Source of the DNA: Siderastrea radians
Taxonomy: Eukaryota; Cnidaria; Anthozoa; Scleractinia; Rhizangiidae
Reading direction: 5' to 3'
NCBI GenBank assembly: GCA_964017195.1
Contig: OZ024892.1
Location: 16,667,871 to 16,731,870, forward strand
Length of the DNA stretch: 64,000 nucleotides
In this document: positions 31,931-43,261 of the stretch, in pieces
Numbering within the stretch: position 1 is the first letter of the stretch
Layout of the letters: every line of letters starts with the position of its first letter
The notes under the pieces: generated by a model
Databases searched by the model: none
What the model was told of the DNA's origin: nothing
Seen by the model: the letters and a program-made list of their open reading frames with translations, nothing else
Program-made: the position numbers and the translations under genes

Positions 31931-33565
31931 ATATTGTATAATTGTCAGAGTATTTTATAGTTAAGCCAGAATATGTTTCAAATTCAAGTTTGATGCTGAC
32001 TACACATAAATAGCATGTTTTTATGTGTGCAAAGATAAAAATCTTACTCAGTCCGTTTTATCAAGAAAATATTCTGCAATCGTGACCCGCTTGTGGATTG
32101 CGGAAATTATCCAACCACGCATATATTGTAGCTATCTACGTTTTTCTAGTAAAAGTCACGTATAAGCAACACTTGAAAGCAGGTGACCGTTTTCAAATAC
32201 AAAAGATTCTTAAGGTCACTGCTTTATTTATTCAGTGTTTAAATACGTAAAAGCTACAAACAACTAATAAAGTGGAAACGCTGAAAAACATTCTTTACAA
32301 ACAAACCAACTACCAACCTATTTACCTCCGATTTTGAAATTGTGAAGGCACTTTAACATATTCGTAAGAAACTGCTAAATTTTGAAACTGCAATTAAGAT
32401 TCGTGGCTGCATCAAAAGTATCCTCGTTCGACGTCAGTTCTGTTAGCTTAGCACAATTGTTTTTTCAAAACTATCGATCGACTCTTGTGACGTATGTAGC
32501 GTCATAAAATTTAAGATCATTTAAGGAAAAACATTTCATGTCAAAAGTACAAAACTTGGATCAAGCATCTCTGAACTTTAATTTCTCTCGCACTGCCCAT
32601 CAGTATTATTCTTTTAACTCAGGAAAAGGTCTATTGTAGCTGGTATTTCCTTCTGTATGAATTAAGGGCAATCTTATAGCCTAGAATGTTGCAGATATTT
32701 GTCCTCTATCACTCTGATTGACAGGTACTGAATTTTTCTTTGCACTGTGAATATGAGCAGTTACCGAAAAGCTCTACTGATTAACATTGGTTCAGTCAGG
32801 GTGCTTTTGCAAACGTAGACCTAATCCTACGCAATTAAAAATTGTGATATTTCAAAGAGCAACTTGAAATCAGTGAACGATACCAAAGATACATGCCTTA
32901 TCTAGCGCTGTGAAGTTCTTTAGAGCTACAATTTCGGTATTTACAGAGACCGTTAAAATATAGGCAGCAAAGAACCAATTTCCACTTTCACAATGGTGGT
33001 TCTAACATTTGAGGCTGCATGTGAATAAAATCCTAAAGTGTGAACATTCAAATGAAAGCTACTGAGCAGTATTTTCCTGTTGTACTATTTATTATGGTTC
33101 GGAAGGTGGCTCTAACATTGATTCTGTGAATGAACTTCTAAAGTGTCGTCATTCTGTGCTGCTGTTACTATGTTGCACCAGGTGGTTCGAACTTTTGAGC
33201 CTGTGCGTGAAATCCTAAAGTGTGTTCAATTAAATATAAAAGTTACTGAGCAGTACTTTCCTTTAGTTTCAAGCACGTCCAATATTCACCACTTGCTCAC
33301 GTCGTGAAAGTGGTGATTCAACTCGTATGAGTCATACGAGTGGTAAAACAATGGTTAAAATTGGTTCTTGGAACAACATACAATTGACTCTGATGATGAC
33401 TTCCGCTCCGGTTGTCGAAACGTCAGTCAATGTCATCACAAAATGTCTTTCTCGAGTTATACCTTATGGCATGAAACGTTTGGGGGTTTCGATTTTTTCG
33501 ACTTTTTGTTCGAGCTCCAAAGACTAGATCCGGCAAAAATTACTTACTCGCAAAATATTCATTAA
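31931..33565 (+). repeat. Tandem duplication, unit 1 (about 1.63 kb)
   Basis: Begins ATATTGTATAATTGTCAG and ends CAAAATATTCATTAA. Nearly identical to unit 2, with scattered substitutions and small indels. Contains two diverged copies of the coral-type repeat (GGTGG..CTAACATT...AAATCCTAAAGTG) near 33.0-33.26 kb and a hammerhead-like motif at 33.39 kb. No convincing gene; the ~70-aa frames around the hammerhead motif are not coding in character. Confidence 0.85.
33380..33433 (+). ncRNA. Hammerhead-ribozyme-like motif 1
   Basis: CTGATGA (33390-33396) is followed by a stem GAC-tt-CCG-ctc-CGG-tt-GTC and then GAAAC (33417-33421): the conserved hammerhead core with a paired stem II. Flanking stems I and III not proven by eye. 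Such motifs are known in Penelope-like elements and retrozymes of animals. Confidence 0.5.
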
Positions 33566-35199
33566 ATATTGTATAATTGTCAGAGTGTTTTATAGTTAAG
33601 CCAGAATATGTTTCAAACTCAAGTTTGATGCTAACTACACATAAATAGCATGTTTTTATGTGTGCAAAGATAAAAATCTTACTCAGTCCGTTTTATCAAG
33701 AAAATATTCTGCAATCGTGACCCGCTTGTGGATTGCGGAAATTATCCAACCACGCATATATTGTAGCTATCTACGTTTTTCTAGTAAAAGTCACGTATAA
33801 GCAACACTTGAAAGCAGGTGACCGTTTTCAAACACAAAAGATTCTTAAGGTCACTGCTTTATTTATTTAAATACGTAAAAGCTACAAACAACTAATAAAG
33901 TGGAAACGCTGAAAAACATTCTTTACAAACAAACCAACTACCAACCTATTTACCTCCGATTTTGAAATTGTGAAGGCACTTTAACATATTCGTAAGAAGC
34001 TGCTAAATTTTGAAACTGCAATTAAGATCCGTGACTGCATCAAAAATATCCTCGTTCCACGTCAGTTCTGTTAGCTTTGCACAATTGTTTGTTTTTAAAG
34101 CTATTGATCGACTCTTGTGACGTACGTAGAGCCATAAAATTTAAGATCATTTAAGGAAAAACATTTCATGTCAAAAGTACAAAACTTGGATCAAGCATCT
34201 CTGAACTTTAATTTCTCTCGCACTGCCAATCAGTATTATTCTTTTAACTCAGGAAAAGGTCTATTGTAGCTGGTATTTCCTTCTGTATGAATTAAGGGCA
34301 ATCTTATAGCCTAGAATGTTGCAGATATTTGTCCTATATCACTCTGATTGACACGTATTGAATTTTTCTTTGCACTGTGAATATGAGCAGTTACCGAAAA
34401 GCTCTACTGATTAGCATTGGTCCAGTCAGGGTGCTTTTGCAAACGTAGACCTAATTCTACGCAATTAAAAATTGTGATGTTTCAAAGAGCAACTTGAAAT
34501 CAGTGAACGATACCAAAGATACATGCCTTATCTATAGCGCTGTGAAGTTCTTTAGAGCTACAATTTCGGTATTTACAGAGACCGTTAAAATATAGGCAGC
34601 AAAGAACCAATTTCCACTTTCACAATGGTGGTTCTAACATTTGAGGCTGCATGTGAATAAAATCCTAAAGTGTGAACATTCAAATGAAAGCTACTGAGCA
34701 GTATTTTCCTGTTGTACTATTTATTATGGTTCGGAAGGTGGCTCTAACATTGATTCTGTGAATGAACTTCTAAAGTGTCGTCATTCTGTGCTGCTGTTAC
34801 TATGTTGCACCAGGTGGTTCGAACTTTTGAGTCTGTGCGTGAAATCCTAAAGTGTGTCCAATTAAATATAAAAGTTACTGAGCAGTACTTTCCTTTAGTT
34901 TCAAGCACGTCCAATATTCACCACTTGCTGACGTCGTGAAAGTGGTGATTCAACTCGTATGAGTCGTACGAGTGGTAAAACAATGGTTAAAATTGGTTCT
35001 TGGAACAACATACAATTGACTCTGATGATGACTTCCGCTCCGATTGTCGAAACGTCAGTCAATGTCATCACAAAATGTCCTTCTCGAGTTATACCTTATG
35101 GCATGAAACTTTTGCGGGTTTCGATTTTTTTCGACTTTTTGTTCGAGCTCCAAAGACTAGATCCGGCAAAAATTACTTACTCGCAAAATATTCATTAAC
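33566..35199 (+). repeat. Tandem duplication, unit 2
   Basis: Repeats 31931-33565 in direct orientation with a period of about 1633-1635 bp. Divergence is low enough to suggest a recent event, or conversion between units. Confidence 0.85.
35012..35065 (+). ncRNA. Hammerhead-ribozyme-like motif 2
   Basis: Same motif in unit 2 (CTGATGA at 35022-35028, GAAAC near 35049-35053) with one stem II change (CGG to CGA). Confidence 0.45.
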
Positions 35200-35229
35200 A
35201 AAAGCCACTTCTCTACAGAACTGGTAACC

Positions 35230-36250
35230 AATTTTAGAATTGAGCCGGATAAGCAAACTTTACTAAAAAAAACTTCTTCCGTTCAGTTCAGTTGGAATAA
35301 AATCATTCATGTTGGCTGTTACTGACATTCTATCATTACCAAAACCAGTAACTACCACGTATGGCCTGCACTCTTTTTAATATTGTGCGGTGAAATTATG
35401 GAACTCACTACCGGATAATATATATTAGAAGGGAATGTACTCCAACTTCTTTCAAACGTCTTTTGAAAACAGACTCTTTTCAGTGAACAGTGTAAAATTT
35501 TAGATAATTATTTTAGACATTGTAATGTAAATAAGTTTCTTTTTTCTTTGTTTTCACTTCTTTTGTTACACGGAGACATTAGCTTTTCTGGCTACTCTAA
35601 AATTCGTGTTGAAATAAAGTTCATGTATGTATGTATGTATGTATGTATGTATGTATGTATGTATGTATGTATGTATGTATGTATGTATGTATGTATGTAT
35701 GTATGTATGTATGTAGCCGGTTTTGAACTTCACTTAGTCCTGGTTTTATCTATAGCTGGCAAGGAAATTAACGCCAATCTTTGTTAAGCTCACAAAAAAA
35801 TTTGTTCGGTGCTTTAAGTATCAGTCTTTAATGTTCGGCATTGTTAAGATTATTATATCTGGAACATGCAGACTCTCAGCAAAACACAACACATGAAATA
35901 TGTCTTGTGATATAGAATGAAAAGGCCTGAAAACAACTGCATCGCTAGTGACAAATAAACTAGTGTGTATAGTTTATATTATATCTAAGTGGCTTGAAAA
36001 ATGTAAATCGGTTTCGTGTTGTCCTCATTCATGTATGACAAATTGTAGGATACTTGAAGAACATTTAATGTAGTTTTATAATATTGGTTGTTTGCACCTT
36101 TTGACGTATGTGAACGCGGAAATTTCTCAGACCTGAAGTGACGATCTTCAACAGTGTTTTAAGTTTTAATTAGGTTTTGTGGTTTTAAGTATTGCTAATA
36201 CGAACCTATTACGCAAACAATGAAGGAAAACAACTTTAAGTTCTGTTTTG
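35230..36250. other. Intergenic with (ATGT)n microsatellite
   Basis: A run of about 23 ATGT units at 35623-35714 creates a spurious MYVC-repeat frame. The rest shows no gene or recognisable repeat. Confidence 0.7.
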
Positions 36251-36259
36251 TGCTCGCGG

Positions 36260-36366
36260 TATAAAAGGAGGTTCGCTGCTATCGTTTCTGAGAGTTCTGA
36301 GAGAAAGCAAACTCGTCTGCCAGAGCAACCAGCAGTTTGTATAAAAGCCACTTTTGGAACTTTCAA
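36260..36366 (+). promoter_or_regulatory. TATA box and non-coding first exon of secreted-peptide gene B
   Basis: TATAAAAG at 36260-36267 precedes a leader that ends at donor CAA|GTAAGTG (36366/36367). The leader resembles that of paralogue A in its end sequence and distance from TATA. Confidence 0.65.
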
Positions 36367-36746
36367 GTAAGTGACTTTTATTTAACTTTGATATGTTGCG
36401 TACTCCCTCTGAACCCTAAGGTTGCTTCAGCGAATCTTTTATGTAGGAAAAGGGCGACTCTTTCAACTTTTAATGTGCAATATTTATTTCCGCTTCTACG
36501 TTTATAAGGTTTAAGGCTTTTACTGCCTTTAAGTTGAAATTTGAATTGAACTGAAGTAGCTATATAGTTAATTAAGTATTTCTTCACATGGGAGCCGATT
36601 GAGAAGAATTCAATTTCCTTCATATGCTGTTTAAGGCCCCAAATCTTAAAAGCTGTTAGCGAATTCCTGACGAGTGAGTGTACTATTTTTAAAAGTGAAA
36701 GCTATCGATTACTACTTTTATATTGTGCAGCTTATTATGCTGTAGT

Positions 36747-36900
36747 AGGTGGTTTAACGTTTGAGTCGGTGGATGAAATCCTAAAGCGTGGACACTCAAA
36801 TGGGAGTTACGAGCAGTTTTCATAAGTGGTGTTTTTCATTATAGGCTGTGAAAGGTTTCTCCAACTTTTGAGTCAGAGAATAGCAAAATCCTAAGTTGTA
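36747..36900 (+). repeat. Diverged coral-type repeat in intron 1
   Basis: GGTGGTTTAACGTTTGAGTC and GATGAAATCCTAAAGCGTG match the units at 33.0-33.26 and 34.6-34.9 kb. Confidence 0.55.
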
Positions 36901-37031
36901 AAATCAGTGCAAAGTATTTCGTGCTTCCTTTCTGTCAGTGCTGTGCTGTTTAAAAAAGTCAAGAGCCGTTTTCCATTTTTTGTTCAAACCTCACGGAACT
37001 CGTGTCTGTTGTTTTTTCATAGTCAGCTAAG

Positions 37032-38951
37032 ATGCGCTTGTTGGAGATATTGGTTTTTGTGGGGTGCTGCTTGGCTTTTATCCAGGCTGAAAGTAATACT
37101 GATGAAAAGTTGGACGATTCCCTTAATGATCAGCCTGCGGAAGAATCTTTTCTTGAGGATGAACCTGCCAAAACTCCAGAAGAATCTCCGCTGAACGAAG
37201 AGCCAAAGGAACAGGACCCCCGCCAATTCATCCGACCGCGAATCACGATTCCCATCGGCATTCCTTCTAATATCAACAGCGGATTCTTTAGAGTTTGCTA
37301 CTGTTTCAGAGTTCGTTGCAAAGGTAAGTGCGATGTGTGTACTTTTAACGGAGTTTGATATCCGTTTTCATGGGTAAGGTTAACTGTCAAGTAAGGTACA
37401 AGTACTGAAAAGTAAACTTCACTTATCGACAAAACATTGCTATTTTGTTTTTGCTGCAATAAAGGAAACCTCAAAATAACGGTTTAGTTTTGTTTTAAAT
37501 TACTCTACCTGTTTTCTGTAACTGTAATGGCTGCGCATGGCTAGGATGGAAATGGATTGCAACTTGAAAAATTAGGCTAATGTTTTCATGTTTCTTCCTT
37601 GTTTCTTGGGGAAATCGCCAAAAACTTATTATGGTTTGTTCTCCCGTTGAGAAAATCATTCCATTTCCTTCCCTTGATCTTCTAGGAGTATTTTGTGTAC
37701 GACAAAAGGTATTTAATTTGACTTCAGCACATTTTTCACCCAAAAACGTGAAAACTCCCCGTCAAGTCCTTTTAAAAACATTATACACAGCTCGTGAAAT
37801 TTTCATTTTTTTTTTTCATGTTTTTTATCTATATGGTGCATGTAAGACGCTACGGGCTACACTTATATTTGCCTTTTCAACCACAATTACAAATTTAGGG
37901 GTAACATCCGAACATTCAAGAGTTATTTTAATAATAGAAATAATTGAACTAAAAAACGCCAAAAAAGGTTAATAATCTTAGACGTTTCGGGCTTAGCCCT
38001 TCTTCAGTAGGAGTCAAGATGAAGTTAACTTCAACTTGACTCTAACTGAAGAAGGGCTAAGCCCGAAACGTCTAAGATTATTATCCTTTTTTTGGCACTT
38101 TTTATCTCTATTTTTGAAATAACTCTTGAATATTCTGTTAAGCGCCACGCAGCAAACAACATTTTAACATGAACATGTAGCACTTGTATTGCTAGTTAAC
38201 TGTGATAAAAGTTACATTCTTTTCGACGTGGCTTTCGATTGAGTATCTTAAAACGAAACCAAAGAAAATTGCTCTAGCCAATCACAACAAGAACAATCAA
38301 CAAAATGAACCAATCGTTACTCAAGTAATTGGCGTCAAGCACGGTAAAACGCGTGCGGTGAAGTTACTATTGGGTCTGGCTTTACACTTCATCGATTGAG
38401 AAAGTGGTACGAGCAATATCAACCGATCCTGAGCGAAAAAAAAGCATAGGCGATTTACCTTCGACACTCAATTGAAAACCGCTCTAAATACTACAGAGTT
38501 ATTGATCTTAGAGCGGTTTTCAATTGAACATTGTAAAACCAAACCAAAGCAATCATTCTAAACAATCATAGTAGGAACCGAACAACATAATGACCCGCAA
38601 GAAATAGAAGTAATGGGCTCAATTGAAACCTGTTCTAAAATGAAAACTATTGATCAGTTCATTATCAAGGTATTATTTAGCTTCACGTAAATCAATTGGC
38701 TAGCTGCAGTGCAATGTCTTAGAAGTTACACTGTTAATATACACTTCAATTTCTGTTTTATCCCACAATTCACACTTCCGGTTTGAAATAGTTGTGTTGT
38801 ATTTTTAGTTCCAGGCATGCGCCCAGGGTTCCAAGGATGGGTCACACCCTACCAATCAGGCTACGTTGTGATCAACAACCTTCTTTACTATTTCTGGAAC
38901 TGCAGCCCAAGGATTGTACCGGTTACTCGTCGTCCGCCGACCCGCGGTTAG
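37032..38951 (+). CDS. Secreted cationic peptide precursor, paralogue B (two coding exons, 144 codons)
   Basis: The coding part is 37032-37323 plus 38809-38951. The acceptor TTTTTTCATAG lies 9 bases before the ATG. The donor AAAG|GTAAGT (phase 1) and acceptor TATTTTTAG at 38808 join in frame, and the second exon stays open for 47 codons to TAG. The product has a signal peptide (residues 1-20), an acidic EES/EEP-rich pro-region, a PRQFIRPR stretch that could be a processing site, a RVCYCFRVRC segment at the junction, and a basic, aromatic tail with one further Cys near a PRIVPVTRRPP end. That gives four cysteines after the pro-region. Reminiscent of beta-hairpin antimicrobial peptides; a venom or signalling peptide is possible. 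No family recognised. Confidence 0.75.
37969..38086. repeat. Near-perfect palindrome carrying hammerhead-like cores in both arms
   Basis: Arms of about 55 bp around GAAGTTAACTTC, inside intron 2 of the peptide gene. Each arm holds CTGAAGA-a-GGGC-TAA-GCCC-GAAAC (plus 38046-38069; minus 37984-38007). Position 7 of the hammerhead core is variable, so CTGAAGA is compatible with a ribozyme core. Confidence 0.6.
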
Positions 38952-39043
38952 ACAGTTTTTGTCACCTCCCTTGAGAAAGTAAACTGCTTTGGGCTTGAGC
39001 ACGCCCCAATCGCTTAAACGTGTTAAATGTTATGTGTGTGACA

Positions 39044-39049
39044 AATAAA
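39044..39049 (+). terminator. Polyadenylation signal of peptide gene B
   Basis: AATAAA 93 bases after the stop codon, followed by a T-rich stretch. Confidence 0.7.
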
Positions 39050-39479
39050 GAGAATTTTTTTGAAACTTTGTGTTTTTGATCATTAAGATATATGTTGCCT
39101 GCTACAAACGCAGGACTGCATGGTAGTTTTACCCAGTAAGTCAGTGGGAACATGCGGACCAGTACAGGGAAGGGGGCTGACAAAGGGATCGTCGTACCTC
39201 TTAAGTGTTGAAATTCGTGTGGCTTACTCTAGCCGATCATAGGATTTGCTTTTTGTTATTGCAAGAATAAATGGGGATAAAACTCGATTTTTGGCTGAAA
39301 AGTTCAACCTCGTTCATCCCCAGGATCCTTGGGTTGGGCAATCCAAGATGGCGGCTACTAAGAAAGATCAGAAGCCTCCATCTTGGATTAGCCAACCCAA
39401 ATACCCTGTGAACAAGGTTTCTGAAGCTTTCAAATTTCGTTTCTCATCGTCGATCACCGAGAAAGTTTTGTAAACAAAT

Positions 39480-39935
39480 TTTGCATTACCGTTGAACCTC
39501 CCGTAAGCGACCGCCCAAAATGTCAAGCCAAAGTGGTCGCTTATGAGAGGGGGTCGCTTACGAGAGGTCTGACTACATGGAACCTAAACTTTGATGTCTT
39601 AGTTTAGCTATTTTCAGAGGTTTATAAAGCCACATAAAAACTGACATATAACTAAAAACGAAGTGTAATATCGTTTTAGTATTCACAACTTGGCACTCAA
39701 ATAAGTCAATTTAGAGTTGTACTCCTCAAGTCTTTACAATTTGCGCATGGTAAGACGGGATCATTATCGGAGGCTATAACAATGGAAAAATTTCAAACAG
39801 CCCACTTTCAGCCCAAACAGTGGCCTCGGTCGCTAACGAGAGGTTGTCGCCTACGAGTGATGATTACACTGAGAAAATTTTTGTATCTTGGAAACGTGGT
39901 CGCTGATGGGAGGTGGGCGCTTACGAGAGGTTGTC
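39480..39935. repeat. GGTCGCTTACGAGAGG-type interspersed repeat
   Basis: Several copies of GTCGCTTACGAGAGG and variants (39533, 39552, 39830, 39900, 39920), some inverted (CTCCCGTAAGCGACC at 39498). Typical of small non-autonomous elements. No coding capacity. Confidence 0.5.
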
Positions 39936-39953
39936 GCATATGGATGTTCGACA

Positions 39954-40136
39954 GTATTGACCAATTCCACATTCCCATAATACACTTCGTTTGCCCCCTA
40001 AATCTTGCGTATACTATTGTTTTCAATTTCTCTTGGAAACATGCACGTTCCCAAGAGAAATTGAAAACAATAGTTTACGCAAAATTTGGAGGGCAAACAA
40101 AGTGTGTTATGGGAATGTGGAAGTGGTCAATGTTCT
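39954..40136. repeat. Long hairpin, ~85-bp arms
   Basis: Arms 39954-40038 and 40052-40136 are imperfect reverse complements around AAACATGCACGTT (for example CAATTTCTCTTGG / CCAAGAGAAATTG). Probably a fold-back transposon; transcripts would form dsRNA. Confidence 0.7.
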
Positions 40137-40386
40137 CGCAAATTTTAATCCCCACGTAAATAATGACTTTAAGAGAAGGGGGTACGCAATAAAGATTGTA
40201 CGGGGAGACCTCAGCCCAAAGTTCAAATCCTAAACCGTTCCACATACTTATAACAGCAACTAAAGCTTTAAAATAAGCCATAAATTGAGGTATTGTTTCT
40301 CATGGTCACCTTAAGTCACTTGTGATCTTGGGAATTATTAATGCACACCGTCTTGTTTTTGTCCGCTGAAGGTTGGTTTTTGGTTA

Positions 40387-40430
40387 TTTGTTTGTTTGTT
40401 TGTTTGTTTGTTTGTTTGTTTGTTTGTTTA
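40387..40430 (+). repeat. (GTTT)n microsatellite
   Basis: About eleven GTTT units. Confidence 0.9.
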
Positions 40431-40740
40431 TTTTTAATGTAGTTCAATGCTGTGGGGTAGAAGGCTGGGAATGGGTCCAAGTTAGGAGCGCTGATGCTGA
40501 TAAGTGGGATAAGCCCACCTTTCATGGGCTCTGCCAGCAAGTCAGCTGCCGCACTTCTACGTCGTGATCCTGGGTACACCATCCGAGCGGCAGTGGCGGG
40601 AGGCGAGTCTTTTGCTCCTCTAATTAACGAGAACTGTGGCTGGGGGAAGGAATACCCTGAGAAAGAAAGCCTGGCCCTCCAGGTGGGGGGTTGAACAGGG
40701 GACTAACCACTCACTCTCGTAAAACCACATTGGTTACAAA
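40431..40740. other. Unassigned possible SINE-like segment
   Basis: GC-richer than its surroundings and following the GTTT run, with no clear polymerase III box pair that I can confirm. Nothing coding. Confidence 0.25.
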
Positions 40741-40915
40741 AACGCCCGCACCCGAGTATTAAGTATTAACAATCTTTATTGAGGATACCTACTTCACTCG
40801 AAAGTGCTTTACAGAAGGGTCCTCTTACTAAAATACATCTAATAGAACTAATACAAAGAGATCAAAGATATCACTATCTCAGATAGTGTAATAATATCAA
40901 CGCTTATTGAGTTGC

Positions 40916-41398
40916 TCAAACGCAGCCGTAGCTCATCCAGTTTCCCAAGTACACTCCGAGAGGGAGTCCTCTTGCTTTAAAACTGAGTGTTGGAACCTCA
41001 CGACCAGCAGGACCAGGTTGGGGATTTATTTCACCGTCCATCAGGATGAATGTTACTACCACCAAAGATGATTCAGTCAGTCTAAGTAGTTTCATAGCTT
41101 TGTAAGAGCCAGGAGTCTTGTTGACCTCGCTGTCTGAACTTCTTCTCTGGCTGATATTTCTGCTGTGAATTGGCTTGATATCATAACCACCACCAACGTG
41201 ATTTACATAATTATTAGAATGAGGTTTAAGTTGACTAAAAAGGAACTGGACGACGACAAATACTAGAAGATTGCGAGAGCAAACGAGGACACGACCGGCC
41301 ACCATCTTGTTATCATGAAGATTTCGAAATATGCGATACTGGGCGTGAAAATTAATTATGTTTTCTCTTGCGTACAACTGAATTAGAGAGGTTAACAT
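40916..41398 (-). pseudogene. Possible fragment of a CR1/L2-like LINE 5' region
   Basis: The frame reads VVVTFILMDGEINPQPGP, similar to the 2A-like xDIExNPGP stretches that precede some animal non-LTR retrotransposon frames, but with altered key residues. No endonuclease or reverse transcriptase is attached. Could equally be an exon of unknown origin. Confidence 0.25.
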
Positions 41399-41399
41399 A

Positions 41400-41990
41400 C
41401 CTGCCTCAATTCAAGAGGTGAAACAAAGGAAAATGGTCCTAAGATTGATTGGCCTAGAATTTCACTGACACTATGTAGCTTTGACAAACGCATCACAAAT
41501 GCATCGTTAAGCGTACATTTGAGAACACCTAATATTTTGAGTCGAAATGTTTTCAACTTTGATTTTGCTTTTAAATAAGATTGCCCCGGTGGCTTGAGAT
41601 AAAACGCTCAAGCTGGCTGTCAAATGGCATGCAGGTGAAGTATCAATCATTTATTTAATACCAATCATTTATTTAATACCTTGTGCGAGCGATAAAAGAA
41701 TTCCCGAAAATTGGCCAGGCCATTTGCAGCCCTCTAAAGGATCAAGCAGCACAGCTTGCTTAGCAGTCTTACGATCATTTGGTTGAACTGGAACTTGCAG
41801 ATTGCGCAGCTGCACGCTACAGCTCAGAAGTGGATATCGTGGTTCAGAATGATTTCTACTGGTGTTTCTTTACTGGAGATCTTTACTGGGGGAGCATGCG
41901 TGAATCCGGCATGGTCGGACGTGAATTTTGAGGCGGAGTGAAAAACCTTCCCTTTCTACCGACATTCACGATAATAGCAGCAGTTTGCAT
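41400..41990. other. Intergenic and LINE leader region
   Basis: Contains a short direct duplication (ATTTATTTAATACCAATC at about 41649) and leads into the LINE at about 42 kb. No other feature recognised. Confidence 0.4.
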
Positions 41991-42025
41991 TCTTTGCTGT
42001 TATGTAAGTCGAATTTCTCAAGCAG

Positions 42026-42903
42026 ATGACAAAAAGCGGCCGTAAAAACAAACGTGGTGCTCGAGGCTCACTGGAAGACGAAGGCGTCCTGAACGAAGCG
42101 AAGCGACCAAATATGGCGGAGAATAGAGAAAAGGAAACACCCGACCAACCGCCACCCGAACCAAGTCGCGCCGAGTTGAAGGCAATTCTAGCGGATATTC
42201 AAGTAAAAGTAACCTTCATTCAACAAGAAAATCAAAACCTCAAAGATGAAATCGCTCAACTTAAGGTAGCATTTCAATCTCAGAAACAGGAACTGGACAA
42301 GATGAAGACCACGCTTGAAAAGTCTGCAGCCACAAAACAAGCGCTCAAACAAGAACTTGAAGCCACAAAAAAGATCTAAGAGACGAAATCGAAGAATCAC
42401 AACGCCTGAGCGAAGAGTTGGATGACTTAGAACAATATATACGGAAAAATTCGCTTGAAATCTATGGTGTTCCTGAGAACATCTATACAACAACCGAGGA
42501 AGTGGTTTTAAAGCTGGGGGAAGCCTTAAACGTGCCGATTCAACCTGATGATATCGAGATCTCACACAAACTCAAGGCGCGTAACAATCCAATTATTGTA
42601 AAATTCTTAACTCATAAGGTTAAATCTAATTTATACAAAAAGCGTGTTGAGCTGAAGAATGTGAAAGTATCTGATCTCTTCCCTACAACGAGTTACGCCA
42701 CAGCAATCGGCCGAGACAACCGTCTGTTTCTAAACGAAAATCTTACAGCCTACCGTCGACGCATTGTAACGAAAGCTAATAACATGAGAAAGGATGATCT
42801 GTTGTCTAGTGTGTGGACTATGGATGGAAAGGTGTTTGTGAAAACTTCACCTTCTGGAACACCGGTAAGAATTTACAATGTAGAGGATTTAGATGATCTT
42901 TGA
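42026..42903 (+). pseudogene. LINE ORF1 (coiled coil plus L1-type RNA-binding domain), broken
   Basis: A basic N-terminus (KSGRKNKRGARG) and a long coiled coil (residues about 45-115, ENQNLKDEIAQLK) end at TAA near 42379. Another frame resumes with LDDLEQYIRKNSLEIYGVPE, the characteristic L1 ORF1 RRM start, and a C-terminal domain to 42903. One frameshift near 42380 separates them. The protein would coat the retrotransposon RNA. Confidence 0.8.
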
Positions 42904-43261
42904 ATACTCTGTGAGGGAGGGTTTTTTTGCTACAAGGACCGTGAAAGAGGGACAATCCCAACTAGATTTACGTATTTTTGTTTCGCTCATTTATTGTTAT
43001 TATTTTTTTTGTTTTTTGTAAACAGCGTAATCTTGTGAGTGCAATAAGCCAGTATACCGATGGTCCTAAGTAAAGGAAGGGTTTTCTATACGCGGAAAAC
43101 TGCTTATGTTCAATCAACAGAGATAGCTACCAAAGAGCTAGTTCTTGACGTTGACCCAATCTGGATTCTTATCAAAATAAATATCGATCGGGACGTGAAA
43201 TACACAGCTAAACTCCGTGATAAAGAGAAATCAGCATTGGAAACAACTTATTGCATAACAA

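Noticed and set aside
33327..35198. Two related ~70-aa frames in the tandem units
   Set aside because: They run over a hammerhead-like RNA motif, lack codon bias and match no protein; treated as non-coding.
35548..35787. Frame with MYVCMYVC repeats
   Set aside because: Produced entirely by the (ATGT)n microsatellite.
37580..37972. 130-aa plus frame in intron 2 of the peptide gene
   Set aside because: Lies between well-supported splice sites, has no domain and overlaps the palindrome.
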